From assembly GCF_963259705.1 (NCBI RefSeq), contig NC_081844.1:50205501-50269500 (forward strand): a stretch of DNA of 64,000 nucleotides, read 5' to 3'. Position numbers and translations under genes: made by a program. The stretch is from Myotis daubentonii (lineage: Eukaryota > Chordata > Mammalia > Chiroptera > Vespertilionidae). Positions 10,195 through 20,707 of this stretch are shown here, piece after piece. Every line of letters begins with the position of its first letter. The first letter of the stretch is position 1. The notes beneath the pieces were generated by a model, which was not told the origin of the DNA, made no database searches, and was given only the letters and a program-made list of their open reading frames with translations.

Positions 10195-10758
10195 ACTATT
10201 ATTGTTAATTTGAAATATCAGGCTCTAATAAGCTTTTCTCTAGAAGTTAATCTACTATAAAATTTGGAAATAAATTTACATTTTATTTTTAATATACCTA
10301 GATTAGGAAGAAAAACATTTTCCCATATTAATCTGTTATAGTCTTACTCAAAATTAAATTATGTATGTATTTCAATATAATTGCTCTTAACCTTATCCTA
10401 GGACTACATAAATAATATTAAATGATATCAAAGACATTTTTAAAAATTCTGATTGGGTGGCTGATTTGATTATTCCATTTAGGTTAGCTTTTTAAGGCTA
10501 AACTCATAATTCAAAGGCCTCTGGATGACTGCATGACATTTTAAAAGTACCTAATTAAATTAATCAACGTGAGATATGCTGACTTGTGATTAACCAGAAA
10601 GGTTTTAAAAAAAATAAATGAGACTGTATTGTGAGTCCTACATTGTAGTTTTATAGCTTAAATAATTCTTCAATCTGATTCATTCAGGGAATTCTTAATG
10701 GAACCCTAGGAAAGGATGAGTGGAAGCATGCTGATGCCTATAGCTTGATTATATAGAT
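10195..10758. other. single-copy AT-rich sequence
   Basis: No repeat ends, RNA gene or coding signature seen. Confidence 0.4.
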
Positions 10759-10759
10759 A

Positions 10760-11231
10760 CTAGAGACCTGGTGCACGAATTTGTGCACCAGTGGGGTCCT
10801 GTGGCCTGGCTGTGGGATTGGGCCGAAACCAGCTCTCTGACATCCCCTGAAGGGTTCTGGATTGTGAGAGAGCGTGGGCCAGGCCAGGGACCCCACCGAT
10901 GCACGATGGGGGCCGGGGAGGGATGAGGGAGGTTGGCTGGCTGGGGAGGGGCCCTGGGAGGGCTCCAGGGCATGTCTGGCCCATCTCACTCAGTCCCAAT
11001 CGGTCGGATCCCAGCAGCAAGCTAACCTACCGGTCGTAGCATCTGCCCCCTGGTGGTCAGTGCCCGTCATAGCAGCTGGTTGACTAGTCAATTGTCTGCC
11101 CCCTGGTGGTCAGTGCACATCATAGCAAGTGGTTGAGTGGCCTTAGCATATCATTATCATTATCATATTACGCTTTGATTGGTTGGATGGATGACTGGAC
11201 ACTTAGCATATTAGACTTTTATTATAGAGGA
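10760..11231 (-). mobile_element. non-autonomous Helitron
   Basis: Reversed 3' tail CTAGAGACCTGGTGCACGAATTTGTGCACC at the left (hairpin within) after A (10759); reversed head ('cttttattatagagga') at the right. The base after the head is A rather than the expected T, perhaps a later mutation. Internally (about 10880-10912) it holds a second, inverted tail-like block ('ccaggccagggacccc', 'gatgcacgat'), which links it to the palindrome at 8932-9102 and to the truncated copy at 40389-40641. Confidence 0.85.
11043..11112 (-). promoter_or_regulatory. two CTCF-like core motifs in tandem
   Basis: Minus-strand cores TGACCACCAGGGGGCAG at 11043-11059 and 11096-11112, both in one orientation, inside the Helitron. 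Each fits the CTCF core positions except the last one or two. Function is inferred from motif only. Confidence 0.45.
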
Positions 11232-11261
11232 ATACTGTGCAACTTAAAAGAGAAACAAGGA

Positions 11262-11483
11262 GCCCCTGGCCAGTTTGGCTCCATGGATAGAGCGTTGGCC
11301 TGCAGAATGAAGGGTCCCAGTTCAATTCCTATCTTAGAGCACATGCCCGGGTTGTGGGCTCGATCCCCGGTGGGGAGCTTGCGGGAGGCAGCTGATCAGT
11401 GGTTCTCTCTCATCATTGATGTTTCTATCTCTCCTCCCTTCCTCTCTGAAATCAATAAAAATACACTTAAAAAGAAAAAAAAG
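11262..11483 (+). mobile_element. VES SINE with perfect target duplication
   Basis: Head 'cagtttggctccatggatagagc', B box 'agttcaattcc', VES body, tail 'tgaaatcaataaaaatacac' plus A-rich end. Flanked by an identical 12-bp repeat GAGAAACAAGGA at 11250-11261 and 11484-11495, so the copy is relatively young. Confidence 0.95.
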
Positions 11484-11495
11484 GAGAAACAAGGA

Positions 11496-12400
11496 AAACT
11501 AGAGCTTGCTGCCATCTGTTTCACATTTTTATTGTTCTGGCCACAGTTCTGTGAACACTGGAGTAACTCTACTCTTTTATGTCATAGTATTATTTAATGA
11601 CTGTGGTCTGAAATCGTCAGTTTTAAGGGATGAGGCTGATGGGGATTCAAAACACTACTTGGCATTAGGAGAATACCACAGGAACCTTGGCATGGCACCT
11701 ACTACTCTTTTCCAAGGACAGAATAAAAAGATAGTTGGACAGCCCACACCACCCACACTTCCCAGGTGGCTAACAAATAAATAGATCATTACTGGATAGA
11801 CTAGCAGATTTTATGATATTGGAAACAAACTGTCTATGACTACTTTTACAAGTTTAGAAACATCTAGGAGCTTATTTTTTGACATTTACATAAAGACTTT
11901 AGTGAAATTATGTTGAAAGGAAGAAAGTAATCTAATGTGAGAGGAGGTAAAACAATTTATATCATTTTTGCTGCTGCTGTTGATTTACTTTTACCATTGG
12001 CAAAGCAAATGGTTTATTTTGAAATTTAGAGTGACTGTATTCTATTTTATATAAGCTATATAACTTGGTTAATATAGTATTTCTAAGTTTAAGAGAATTA
12101 TGGTTCTAGTAATTAATAAGAATTTCTTGCATTTTTTGCTAGAAATGTTAATATAATTGATCATGGTTTAACAAATTTGACAGGCATGACTGGTTTTGAT
12201 ACAATAAAATTAAGAGAATTAATTATATTATTTATTTTAAAATTACTTAGATGTAATTATAAAGGCAAATAGTAAATGGAATAATCTGCAATGAATAAAT
12301 GTCTGACATCTTAAAAGTTAAAAAGCATATAGTATTAAGCCAAAAAAAAGATATAAAAGTTTCCCTTCCTCTTTAGAACTATTCTATATTCTACAATTCA
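11496..12400. other. single-copy sequence, nothing recognised
   Basis: AT-rich DNA. A 92-codon frame at 11506-11784 starts in the SINE flank and shows no domain. Confidence 0.4.
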
Positions 12401-13002
12401 ATTTTAATAGCAGTTTTATTGCAGCATGTATCATATCAGTAATTCCTTTGTAATCACCAAATGATTTCTTTATTGATAAATAATATTCCAGTGTATGGAT
12501 ATACCACATTTTGTTTATTCACTACTCAGTTGATGGACATTTGTATTTTTTCCACCATTTGGCTATTATGAATAATGCTGCTACGAACATTAAGTATAAG
12601 TTTTTGTATGGGCATATGTTTCCATTCTCTTGGCATATACCTAGGAGTGGGTCTTGCTGGATGTTATGGTAACTCTGTGTTTAACATTTTGAGGAACATG
12701 TAAAGTATTTATCAAAGTTGCCATACTAGTTTACATTTCTTTCAGCAATGTAGGAGGTTTCCATTTTTTATACAACCTTACCCACACTTTTTATTGTCTG
12801 TCTTTTTTTAATTTTAGCCATCCTATGGGTGTGGAGCAGTATCTCATTGTGGTTGGACTTACATTTCTCTAGTGATTAATAATATTGAGCATCTTCTTAT
12901 GTGCTTATTGGGCCTTTGTATATATTTTTTATAAAAATGCCTCTTCAATTCAATTTTTAAAATTGGGTTACTTATCCTTTTCTTCATTGACTTTATTTTT
13001 AA
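12400..13002 (-). mobile_element. ancient L1 fragment (ORF2 end)
   Basis: Reverse complement of L1: 'ataatattccagtgtatgg', 'ttggctattatgaataatgctgc', 'cataccta ggagtggg', 'gccatcctatgggtgtg', 'gagcatcttcttatg'. These blocks are in L1 ORF2 C-terminal order. Heavily mutated with no usable frame. A VES SINE follows. Confidence 0.85.
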
Positions 13003-13217
13003 AAATATATATTTTTATTGATTTCAGAGAGGAAGGAAGATGGAGAGAGAGATAGAAATATCAATGATGAGAGAGAATCATTGATCAACTGCCTCCTTCA
13101 CACCCCCTACTGGGGATCAAGCCCGCAGTGTAGGCATGTGTCCTTGACCAAAATTGAACCTGGGACCCTTCAGTCCACAGACCAATGCTCTATCCATTGA
13201 GCCAAACTGGTTAGGGC
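13003..13217 (-). mobile_element. VES SINE
   Basis: Reverse complement VES: T-rich tail at left ('atatttttattgatttcag'), 'caactgcctcc', 'tactggggatcaagcccgca', head at right ('ctatccattgagccaaactgg'). Worn flanking repeats 'tgactttattttt' / 'tgactacttttt'. The 60-codon frame over it is a SINE by-product. Confidence 0.9.
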
Positions 13218-13719
13218 TGACTACTTTTTAAAGCAGTTTTAGGTTCACAGCAAAATTGAAGGGAAGGTGCAGAGATTTCCCATATTACCCCCTGCCCTAC
13301 ATATGCATACCTTCCCCAATTATCAACATTCCCCAACTGGAGTGGCACATTTATTCAAATTTTTGAACCTAATCACTCAAAGTCAATAGTTTACATTAGT
13401 GTTTACATTCAATGAGTTTGAAAAGTATATAATGGCATTTATCCATCATTATGGTATCATACAGAATATTTTCACTATCCTAAAAATCACCTGTGTTTTA
13501 CCTGTTAATCCTTCCTCCCCCCACTCCCCACCACCCACAATACCCTGACAACTATTTATCTTTTTACAGCCTCCATAGTTTTGCAATTTTCAGAGTGACA
13601 TGTAGTTGGAATCATACAGTATGTAGCCTGGGATTGGCTTCTTTCACTTGGGGATAGTAAGGTTCTCCCATGTTTTTTCATGGCTTGATTGTTTGTTTGT
13701 TTGTTTGTTTGTTTATTTA

Positions 13720-14587
13720 CTAGAGGCCCGGTGCACAAAAATTTGTGCACTCAGGGGGTAGGGGGGTCCCTCAGCCCGGCCTGTGCCCTCTCGCAGTCTG
13801 GGACCCCTTGGGAGATAACGACCTGCTGGCTTAGGCCTGCTCCCGGGTGGCAGAAGGCAGGCCCAATCCCTAGGTGCAGCCCCTGGTCGGTCTCAGAGCA
13901 GGGCCAATTGGGGAGTTGGTGCACCGCCCCCTGTCATGCACAGAGCAGGGCGGATCAGGAGGTTGCGATGCCACCCTCAGTCACGCTCAGGGTAGGGCCG
14001 ATTGGGGGGTGGGGCACCGTCCCCTGTCACACTCAAGGCAGGGTCGATGGGGAGGTTGCGGCGCCACCCCCTGTCATGCACAGAGCAGGGCCAATCAGGG
14101 GGTTGGGGCGCTGCCCCCTGTCACGCACAGAGCAGGGCCCATCAGGGGGTGGGGGCGCCGCCCTCTATCGCCCACAGAGCAGGGCCAATCAGGGGGTTGG
14201 GGTGCCGCCACTCTCACACTCAGGGCAGGGCCGATGGGGAGGTTATGGCTCTACCCTGTCACACACAGAGCAGGGGCCGTAGGAGGGGTGGGGGTTGGGG
14301 CTCCGCACCCTGTCACACACAGAGCCGCAGGGTGATCAGGGGGTTGGGGAGCTCCCCCCTATCAGGCACAGAGCAGGGCTGATCAGGGGGTTGGGGCACC
14401 TTCCCCTGTCACGAACAGAGCAGGGCGGATAGGGAGGTTGTGGCCCCGCCCCCTGTCACACACAGAGCCGCAGGGTGATCAGGGGGTTTGGGCGCTTCCC
14501 CCCGTCACATTGATCCAGGTACCGGGAGGCCTCACGGCTCCGCTGATCCCAGTGCTGGAAGGTATATTGCCCTTTTACTATATAGGA
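13720..14587 (-). mobile_element. Helitron carrying a 47-bp minisatellite
   Basis: Reversed 3' tail CTAGAGGCCCGGTGCAC at left with hairpin (gtgcacaaaaatttgtgcac), A at 13719; reversed 5' head 'cccttttactatatagga' at right. Most of the body is the tandem array described separately. The right end directly joins the tail of a second Helitron ('ggat|agaggcctgg'). Confidence 0.88.
13898..14510. repeat. minisatellite, 47-bp unit, about 12-13 copies
   Basis: Units start 'gcagggc', contain a 'gggg(t/g)tgg.gc.cc' core and end 'cctgtca(c/t)(g/a)cacaga'. Two units carry an extra 'gccgcag'. Copies vary by a few substitutions. Because 47 is not a multiple of three and the units lack stops, all three forward frames are open over it (197, 153 and 126 codons). 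These are artefacts, not proteins. Confidence 0.9.
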
Positions 14588-15216
14588 TAGAGGCCTGGTC
14601 TATGGGTGGCGCTGGCTGGTTTGCCCTGAAGGGTGTCCTGGATCAGGTTGGGGGTCCCCACTGGGGTGCCTGGCCAGCCTGGGTGAGGGGATGATGGCTG
14701 TTTGCAGCTGGTCACACATCCTTCAGGGTGGGGGTCCCCACTGGGGTGCCTGGCCAGCCTGGGTGAGAGGCTGAGGGCTGTTTTCAGGCTGTCGGATGAC
14801 GGAAGCTCCCAACTGCTCCTTTTTTTCTTTTTTCTTTTTTTATTCTGGGCCAGCTGTAGCTTTGAGGCTTGGCTCCAGCTCTTAGGCCTCCACTGCTGAA
14901 AGTGGTTTCTGGCCTTTGTTTATAATGTTGCGATCCTGCTGACTGAAGCCGGGGACTAAAGCTGGTTTCTGGGGTTTTGTTTAGCTTCTATATTTGTTAC
15001 ATAGTTGCTTAGAGTTGCAGGTCAGAGGCCTGCAGTGGCAGGCGGGGAACGTGGAGTCCTCCATCACTGAAGCAAGCAAGCCTCGTGTTAGTTTCAAGCT
15101 GCCTGGCCGCCGGCCACCATCTTGGCTGGCAGTTAATTTGCATATTGCCCTGATTCGCCAATGGGAAGGGTAGCGGTTGTACACCAATTACCATGTTTCT
15201 CTTTTATTAGATAGGA
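14588..15216 (-). mobile_element. second Helitron of the compound block
   Basis: Tail at left is 'agaggcctggtctatgg', lacking the final G of CTAG. The head at right is 'ctcttttattagatagga' reversed, followed by T (15217). It contains two copies of a roughly 75-bp block ('gtccccactggggtgcctgg'), also found four times in the Helitron at 25572-26385, which has the same tail. No coding capacity. Confidence 0.88.
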
Positions 15217-16455
15217 TTTTAGTGCTGAATAATATTCCATTGTATGGTTATACTGAAGTTTATTTATCCATTCACATACTGGAAAACATCTTGAGTACTT
15301 TCAAGTTTGGTAATTATAAATAAAGCTTCTATAAACTTCTGTGCACAGGTTTTAGTGTGGACATAAGTTTTCAGTTATTTGTCTTTAATTTTGAATTGTA
15401 AGTGTACTTTCTATATTCTGGATACAAGTTCTGTGTAAGATATATGATTTTCAAATATTTTCTCTAATTTCATGGGTTATCCTTTTTACTTTCTTGATGA
15501 TGTCCTTTGAAAAGTTTTTCGTCTTGATAAAGTCCAATTTATCTTTTTTTCTTTGTTGTTTGTACTTTTGATGTTATATGTAAGAAACTATTATCTAATT
15601 CAAGATCACATATATTTATTCTTATGTTTTCTTCTAGGAATTTCATAGCTTTTGCTCTTATATTTAGATCTATGATCCAGCTGAGATAATTTTTATGCAT
15701 GGTGTGAGGTTCATGTCCAACTTCATTCTTTTGTGTGTGGATATCCAGTTATTGCAGCACAACTTTTCCCCATTGGATTATCTCTGCAGCCTTGTAAAAA
15801 ATTGACAACAAATTTAAGGGTTGTTTGTTGTTTTCTGGATGTTCAACTCAATTTCATTGCTTTATAAGACTAGCCTTATGTCAATATCACAATCTTTATT
15901 ACTGTTGCTTTGCATTAAATTTTGAAATCTGAAATAGTGAGCCCTCCAACTTTATTTTATTTTCAATATTTTTATTATTTGAGGTCCTTTGCATTTGTTT
16001 TTGTAAGTATTTTAGTATCAGCTTTTCATTTTCTGCAAAGATGCAGCAAGAATTTTGATAGGGATTGCATTGAATGTGTAGCTTGGTTTGGGAAGTATTG
16101 CATCTTAACATGAAGTCTTCTGTTCCATGATCATGTGATGTCTTTCTACTTATGTAGGTCTTCTTTTCATTTCTTTTAACATAATTATACAGTTTTTCAT
16201 ATGTAAGTTTTGCAGTTCTTTTGTTAGTTTAAGTATTTTTAAGTACTTTATTCTTTGTTATTATTATAAATGGAATTTTCCCTTAATTTGATTTTTTGTA
16301 TTGCACATTGCCAATACATAAAAATATAATTGATTTTAATATATTGGCCTTATATCCGGCAACTTTGCTGAACCCATTTATTAGCTCTAATAGTTTTTTA
16401 GTGGATACCTTAGGATTTTCTATATACGGTCATGCATTGCTCAATGATGATGATA

Positions 16456-16736
16456 CAGTGGGGCCTTGACTTACGAGTTTAATTCGTTCTGTGATGGAGC
16501 TTGTAACTCAAATTACTCATATGTCAAATCTTAAAGTGAACGAGTGAGACACGTGATGCTGGGCTGATGTTGTGGCATTCACTGTGACGTTCCCTGTGCC
16601 AACTAGCAGTGGGGTATCTGAAGCTAGCTTGTAACCCGAATTTTAGCTTGCAACTCAAAGCAAAAAATCGGCCGAGAGATGGCTCGTATCTCGAAAAACT
16701 CGTTAGTCAGGACACTCGTAAGTCCAGGCCCCACTG
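16456..16736. mobile_element. 281-bp MITE with TA duplication
   Basis: Perfect 10-bp terminal inverted repeats CAGTGGGGCC / GGCCCCACTG extend imperfectly inward ('cttgacttacgag' / 'ctcgtaagtccag'). Flanked by TA (16454-16455 and 16737-16738), so Tc1/mariner class. Non-coding. It lies inside the Tigger start, so it is younger than that copy. Confidence 0.85.
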
Positions 16737-16822
16737 TATAGTCTGAAAAATGCATCCATAGGTGATTTTGTCATTGTGTGAACATCACAGAGTGCACTTA
16801 CACAAACCTAGGTGGTCTAGCC

Positions 16823-17186
16823 CAGTGGTCGGCAAACTCATTAGTCAACAGAGCCAAATATCAACAGTACAATGATTGAAATTTCTTTTGAGAGCCAAAT
16901 TTTTTAAACTTAAAATATATAGGTAGGTACATTGTTATTAACTTAATTAGGGTATTCCTAAGCTGGCCTTTGCTAAAAACGTCCTCAATCTGAGGGGTCG
17001 ACCTCAGCGAGTGTATCCCCACTTCTTCTAACGCCACTTCTTCAAAATAGACTCACCCAGGCCGAAAACCGACTTCTGCGCGTGGGCCACGAAGTTTCAA
17101 TCACACTGTACGTGCGCGCCTGCACGTGGTATTTTGTGGAAGAGCCACACTCAAGGGGCCAAAGAGCCGCGGTTTGCCGACCACTG
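16823..17186. mobile_element. non-autonomous hAT element
   Basis: Terminal inverted repeats CAGTGGTCGGCAAAC / GTTTGCCGACCACTG. An 8-bp duplication, gtctagcc (16815-16822) and gtctagtc (17187-17194), with one later change, is typical of hAT transposases. The 364-bp body is without coding capacity; its right half is CpG-rich. Confidence 0.9.
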
Positions 17187-17310
17187 GTCTAGTCAATTAC
17201 ACACCTAGGCTATATGGTACAGCCTATTGCTCTTAGTCTACAAGCCTGTACAGTTTCTGTACTGAATACTGTAGGCAATTGTAACACAATGCCAAGCACT
17301 TATATATTTA

Positions 17311-17399
17311 TTTTTTATTTTTTTTATTGCTTAAAGTATTACAAAGAGTATTACATATGTCTCCTTCCCCCCCCCCCCCCGCCCTTGACAATCCCCTGG
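17311..17399 (-). mobile_element. tiny 5'-truncated L1 insertion
   Basis: 89 bp of reverse-complement L1 3' end (T-rich tail, 'gtattacatatgtctcc', C run, 'cccttgacaatcccc') between 17-bp direct repeats AAGCACTTA(T/C)ATATTTA at 17294-17310 and 17400-17416. Confidence 0.85.
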
Positions 17400-18060
17400 A
17401 AGCACTTACATATTTAAACATGTTGAAGCATAGAAATGGTAGAGTAAAAAAAAATGTTATAAAAGATAAAAACGGTATATCTACACAGAGTGCTTACTAT
17501 GAATAGGACTCGCAGGACTGGAAGCTGCTCTGGGTGAGTCAGTGAGTGCTGAGTAAATGTCAAGCCCTAGGACATTGTTGTACACTACTGTGGACTTTGT
17601 AAACACTGTACATTAGGCTACAATACATTTACTTACACTTTTTCTTTTATTAGCAATACATTCATCTTAGCTCACTCTCACTTTTTCACTTTATAAACTT
17701 TTCAACTTTTTAAGCTTTGACTCTTTTGTAATAGCAGTTAGCTTAAAACAGAAACACAGTTTCCAGTTGTACGAAAATATTTTCTTTCTTTATATCTTTT
17801 TTTCTACGAGCTTTTTCCTATCTAATTTTTTTTATTTTTAAAAACAATTTTGTTACAAAGTAAGACACAACAAACACACACATTAGCCTAGAGACCCAGG
17901 GTCAGGATCATCAATATCACTGTCTTCCACTTCTACGTCTCTTCCCACTGGAAGGTCTTCCAGGCAATAACAGCATGGAGCTGTCCTCTCCTGAATGCCT
18001 TCTACGGGAGTACCTCCTGAAGGATCTGCCCAAGGCTCTTATTGAGGAGGTGTCACTCTT

Positions 18061-20350
18061 TTAAGAAATATGCCCATGGTGTTTTGCTTGGTTTCTTTCT
18101 TTTTTTCATCATAGATTTCTTCTCCAAATAAACTGACTTCTGAATGTTTTATGCTGGCATGGAGTTATGTAAAAGTGCTAAACAAAACCATGTAAATTAT
18201 TTTTTAAAACCATTGTGTTCATTGTATCAATCTACAGTTCCTACTTATTAAATACCTATTTGGTGTGTGTGTGTGTGGGGGGGGGGGAGGGTGGAGAGAA
18301 AGAGAGAGAGAACTGAAGACTGAATAGATATGGAAATATCTTTATTAAGAAGTTTCAAAATCATTAAGCCAGACTGAAACTGATGACTTGATTATATTTG
18401 TCAAGTTAATGTCTAAAGACTATAGTCTGTGAAAGATCATGAAGCAGTTATGTATGCAAATTTATGTATAAAAATGAAAATCCCATATGTGCCTGTGGGG
18501 AGAGGTTTCCATCCAAAATGCTAATGATAGGAAATAAAAATACTTAGTATCTCTATAGATTTCAGTTCAAAGAGCTCAAAATGTATTACAAATTTATCAT
18601 CTGTTAAATGAGAGTAGGCAGTGTTATTTTCCTCCTTTACAAATTTCAAAAGCATCTGAATTTTACTTGAACACAAATATGTACATAATAATGAAATCTT
18701 TGAAAAGGAAAACATCTAAAATAATCTTTTTAGGATTTAAAAGCATCTCAGTGGCCCAGTTGAATCAAATGTATGAACAAAACTGTATGCAAATTTGAAA
18801 ATTATACACATTTTTAAGATTGTTCCTTTCCACAGCATTTACATTTTAATATATGAGGTACAATAAAATTTTTTAAATAGTGTGAATTCTAGGTTATGTA
18901 AACAAAATATGGCTGCTGCCTTGAAGTGTTGAATTAATGGGGGAAATAAAACTAATGAATGGGTCTAACATTGACCAGATATTATGTGTTAAAGAGCTCT
19001 AAAGGAGGCAAGCCACTTCAGGAGACTGAAGAGGAAATAATTATCAGTGATTGGCTTCATAAAGGGCAATTGAACCAGATTTTGAAATATACTGTATGTA
19101 GGATTTCCCAAGTCTATTTCTGAGGAAGTAAATTTAGAGGGTAATAAAATAATGCTAATGTACTGCCAGAAAAGTAGTGAGTCGGGTGGTTTTTACCTGA
19201 ACAGGATGCAAGGGTGGTTTTTTTCCCACATTGTTGTCAAGGTGGATTTGAAGAATGAAGCCATGGACAAAAGGTGATAATGAGAAGGGTAGAAATTGAT
19301 TGGAAACAAGTACAGACTCCCAGGTTGGGAGGGGTTCCCAAAGGGGGTAACCCACTAAGCTCCATTTTCCTAAGGTTTATAAAGGCTACCGTTCTTTGTT
19401 TCTTGATGCCCCTTTCTTATTGGTCACTCTTTTGGAGAATATCAACTTCAAAGCTTAAACCCCACATGTTACCTACCTTTTTTCTCCCCCTTCAGTGGTA
19501 GAATTCTCCATCTCCTGCGAAAATCTGTTTTCCTCTTTCTCCCATTTGTCAGCATTTCTCTATCCTCTGTGAAAGTTTGTTTCCTCTTTCTCCCCATACC
19601 CTGTGGCTTTTCCCTATCTTCTGTGAATGGATGTCTTCCTCTCCCCTTATCCTGTGGCACCTCTTTTTTTTTTTTTTTTTTGTCTGTGAATGTATGCCTT
19701 TGGCAGCTCCAAGTCCCCAATCAACTATGCCTTCCTCCCCCATCGACTCCCTGATTCCTAAAACTCCCTAAACTTGCCTATTTTACCCTTAAAAATTCCT
19801 TTCAGTAGGTCATGGTCAGACTAAAGTGGGACCTGTTTTCTTCAGGTAATGAGAAATGACTGAAGCACTCTGAGTGTGACAGTGACAAATAACAAGATTT
19901 CTGACCCTGTTTTCATAGGATCAGGGATATAAATCTGAGATAGAAAAGATAGGAATAGAAGTAGTCTATAGGAGAGATTTTTGTTTTGGACATAGAATAA
20001 AAAACTATTATTACAAAGCCTTAGAAGTTGTTTCCTTAACCTACACCTTTACATCCTTCACCCTGTGATAGTTATTAATATGTCCAAATGCACACAATGA
20101 ATCAGTTATGTGCCTGAAATGTTGATGGAATGTTCCAGTGGAGACTTCTGGCAGGAAGCTGGAAATGTGAATATACAGGTCATATAACATTTGAGAGTTA
20201 GACCTATAGGTATGGGGTTCTTTCTCATAGAATTTAAAAGAACACACAGTAGAAGGTAGGGGTAAGCAAGAACAAGGGATGAAAGATAAATTCTTCAATG
20301 AAAGGTAGCCACACAAGGCAAGTAAGAAGGCATGAGTTAATCATTTGAAA
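18061..20350. other. mostly single-copy sequence with simple repeats
   Basis: No gene seen. A (GT)n/G-run/GA tract lies at about 18258-18312 and a T run at 19661-19681. The stretch 18820-19480 has no recognised ends. Confidence 0.4.
19505..19690. repeat. degenerate tandem repeat, about 50-bp unit
   Basis: About three and a half units of the pattern 'ctcctgtgaa..tttgtttcctctttctcccc..ctgtggca', for example near 19510, 19561, 19615 and 19680. Pyrimidine-rich on this strand. The opposing frames over it are by-products. Confidence 0.65.
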
Positions 20351-20354
20351 GCTA

Positions 20355-20699
20355 CTTTGACACAGAAGCTGAAAAGTCCAACTCACAGATACAGAACAGA
20401 CTGACAGCTGTCAGTGGGGAGGGGGCTTGGGGCTGGTTGAAATAAGTGAAGGGATTAAGGGAAAAAATCTTCATAGACAGAGACAACAGTATGGTGCTTA
20501 CCAGAGGGAAAGGAGGGAAGTAGCAGAGGGTAAAGGGGGGATAAATGGTGATGGAAGGAGACTTGATTTTGGGTGGTAAACACACAATACAGTATTCAGA
20601 TGATATATTATAGAATTGTACTCCTGAAACCTAAATAATTTTATTAACCAATGTAACTCCAATAACTTCGATAAAAATTTTCAAAAATATAAAATTAAA
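20355..20699 (+). mobile_element. L1 3' UTR fragment
   Basis: 'cagactgacagctgtcagtg', 'agacaacagtatggtg', 'gagacttgattttgggtgg', 'acctaaataattttattaac', then an A-rich end. This is the older L1 3' UTR type, also at 21500-21832 and 53370-53583. Confidence 0.85.
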
Positions 20700-20707
20700 T
20701 GACACTA

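Larger units (their letters stand above)
13218..16424 (-). mobile_element. ancient L1, split by two Helitrons
   Basis: Reverse-complement L1 text runs from the 3' UTR ('gcagttttaggttcacag', 13235; 'gttggaatcatacagtatg', 13605) to 13719. It resumes at 15217 ('agtgctgaataatattccattg') through ORF2 ('ccatcctttg'-type and 'cagcacaacttttcccca' blocks) to about 16424. The break at 13720-15216 is the Helitron block. Multiple stops mean it is long dead. A Tigger element follows at 16427. Confidence 0.85.
16427..18060 (+). mobile_element. Tigger-type DNA transposon, multiply interrupted
   Basis: Starts after TA with 'cggtcatgcattgctcaatg' and continues through 'aatgcatccataggtgatttt', 'gtcattgtgtgaacatca', 'ggctatatggtacagcctatt' and 'caggactggaagctgctctg', the order of a Tigger (pogo group, Tc1/mariner superfamily) consensus as I recall it. 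Text is shared up to about 18060. The right terminus is not seen. Three later insertions break it: 16456-16736, 16823-17186 and 17311-17399. No transposase frame survives. Confidence 0.7.

Noticed and set aside
11106..11597. 163-codon forward ORF
   Set aside because: Runs from a Helitron through a VES SINE into flanking DNA, so it is a chance fusion of repeats.
13689..14382. Three overlapping forward ORFs of 197, 153 and 126 codons rich in Gly, Pro and Arg
   Set aside because: They are the three frames of a 47-bp minisatellite inside a Helitron; no start context, domain or codon bias.
13898..14510. Possible CRISPR-like array
   Set aside because: Units are contiguous without unique spacers; this is a eukaryotic minisatellite.
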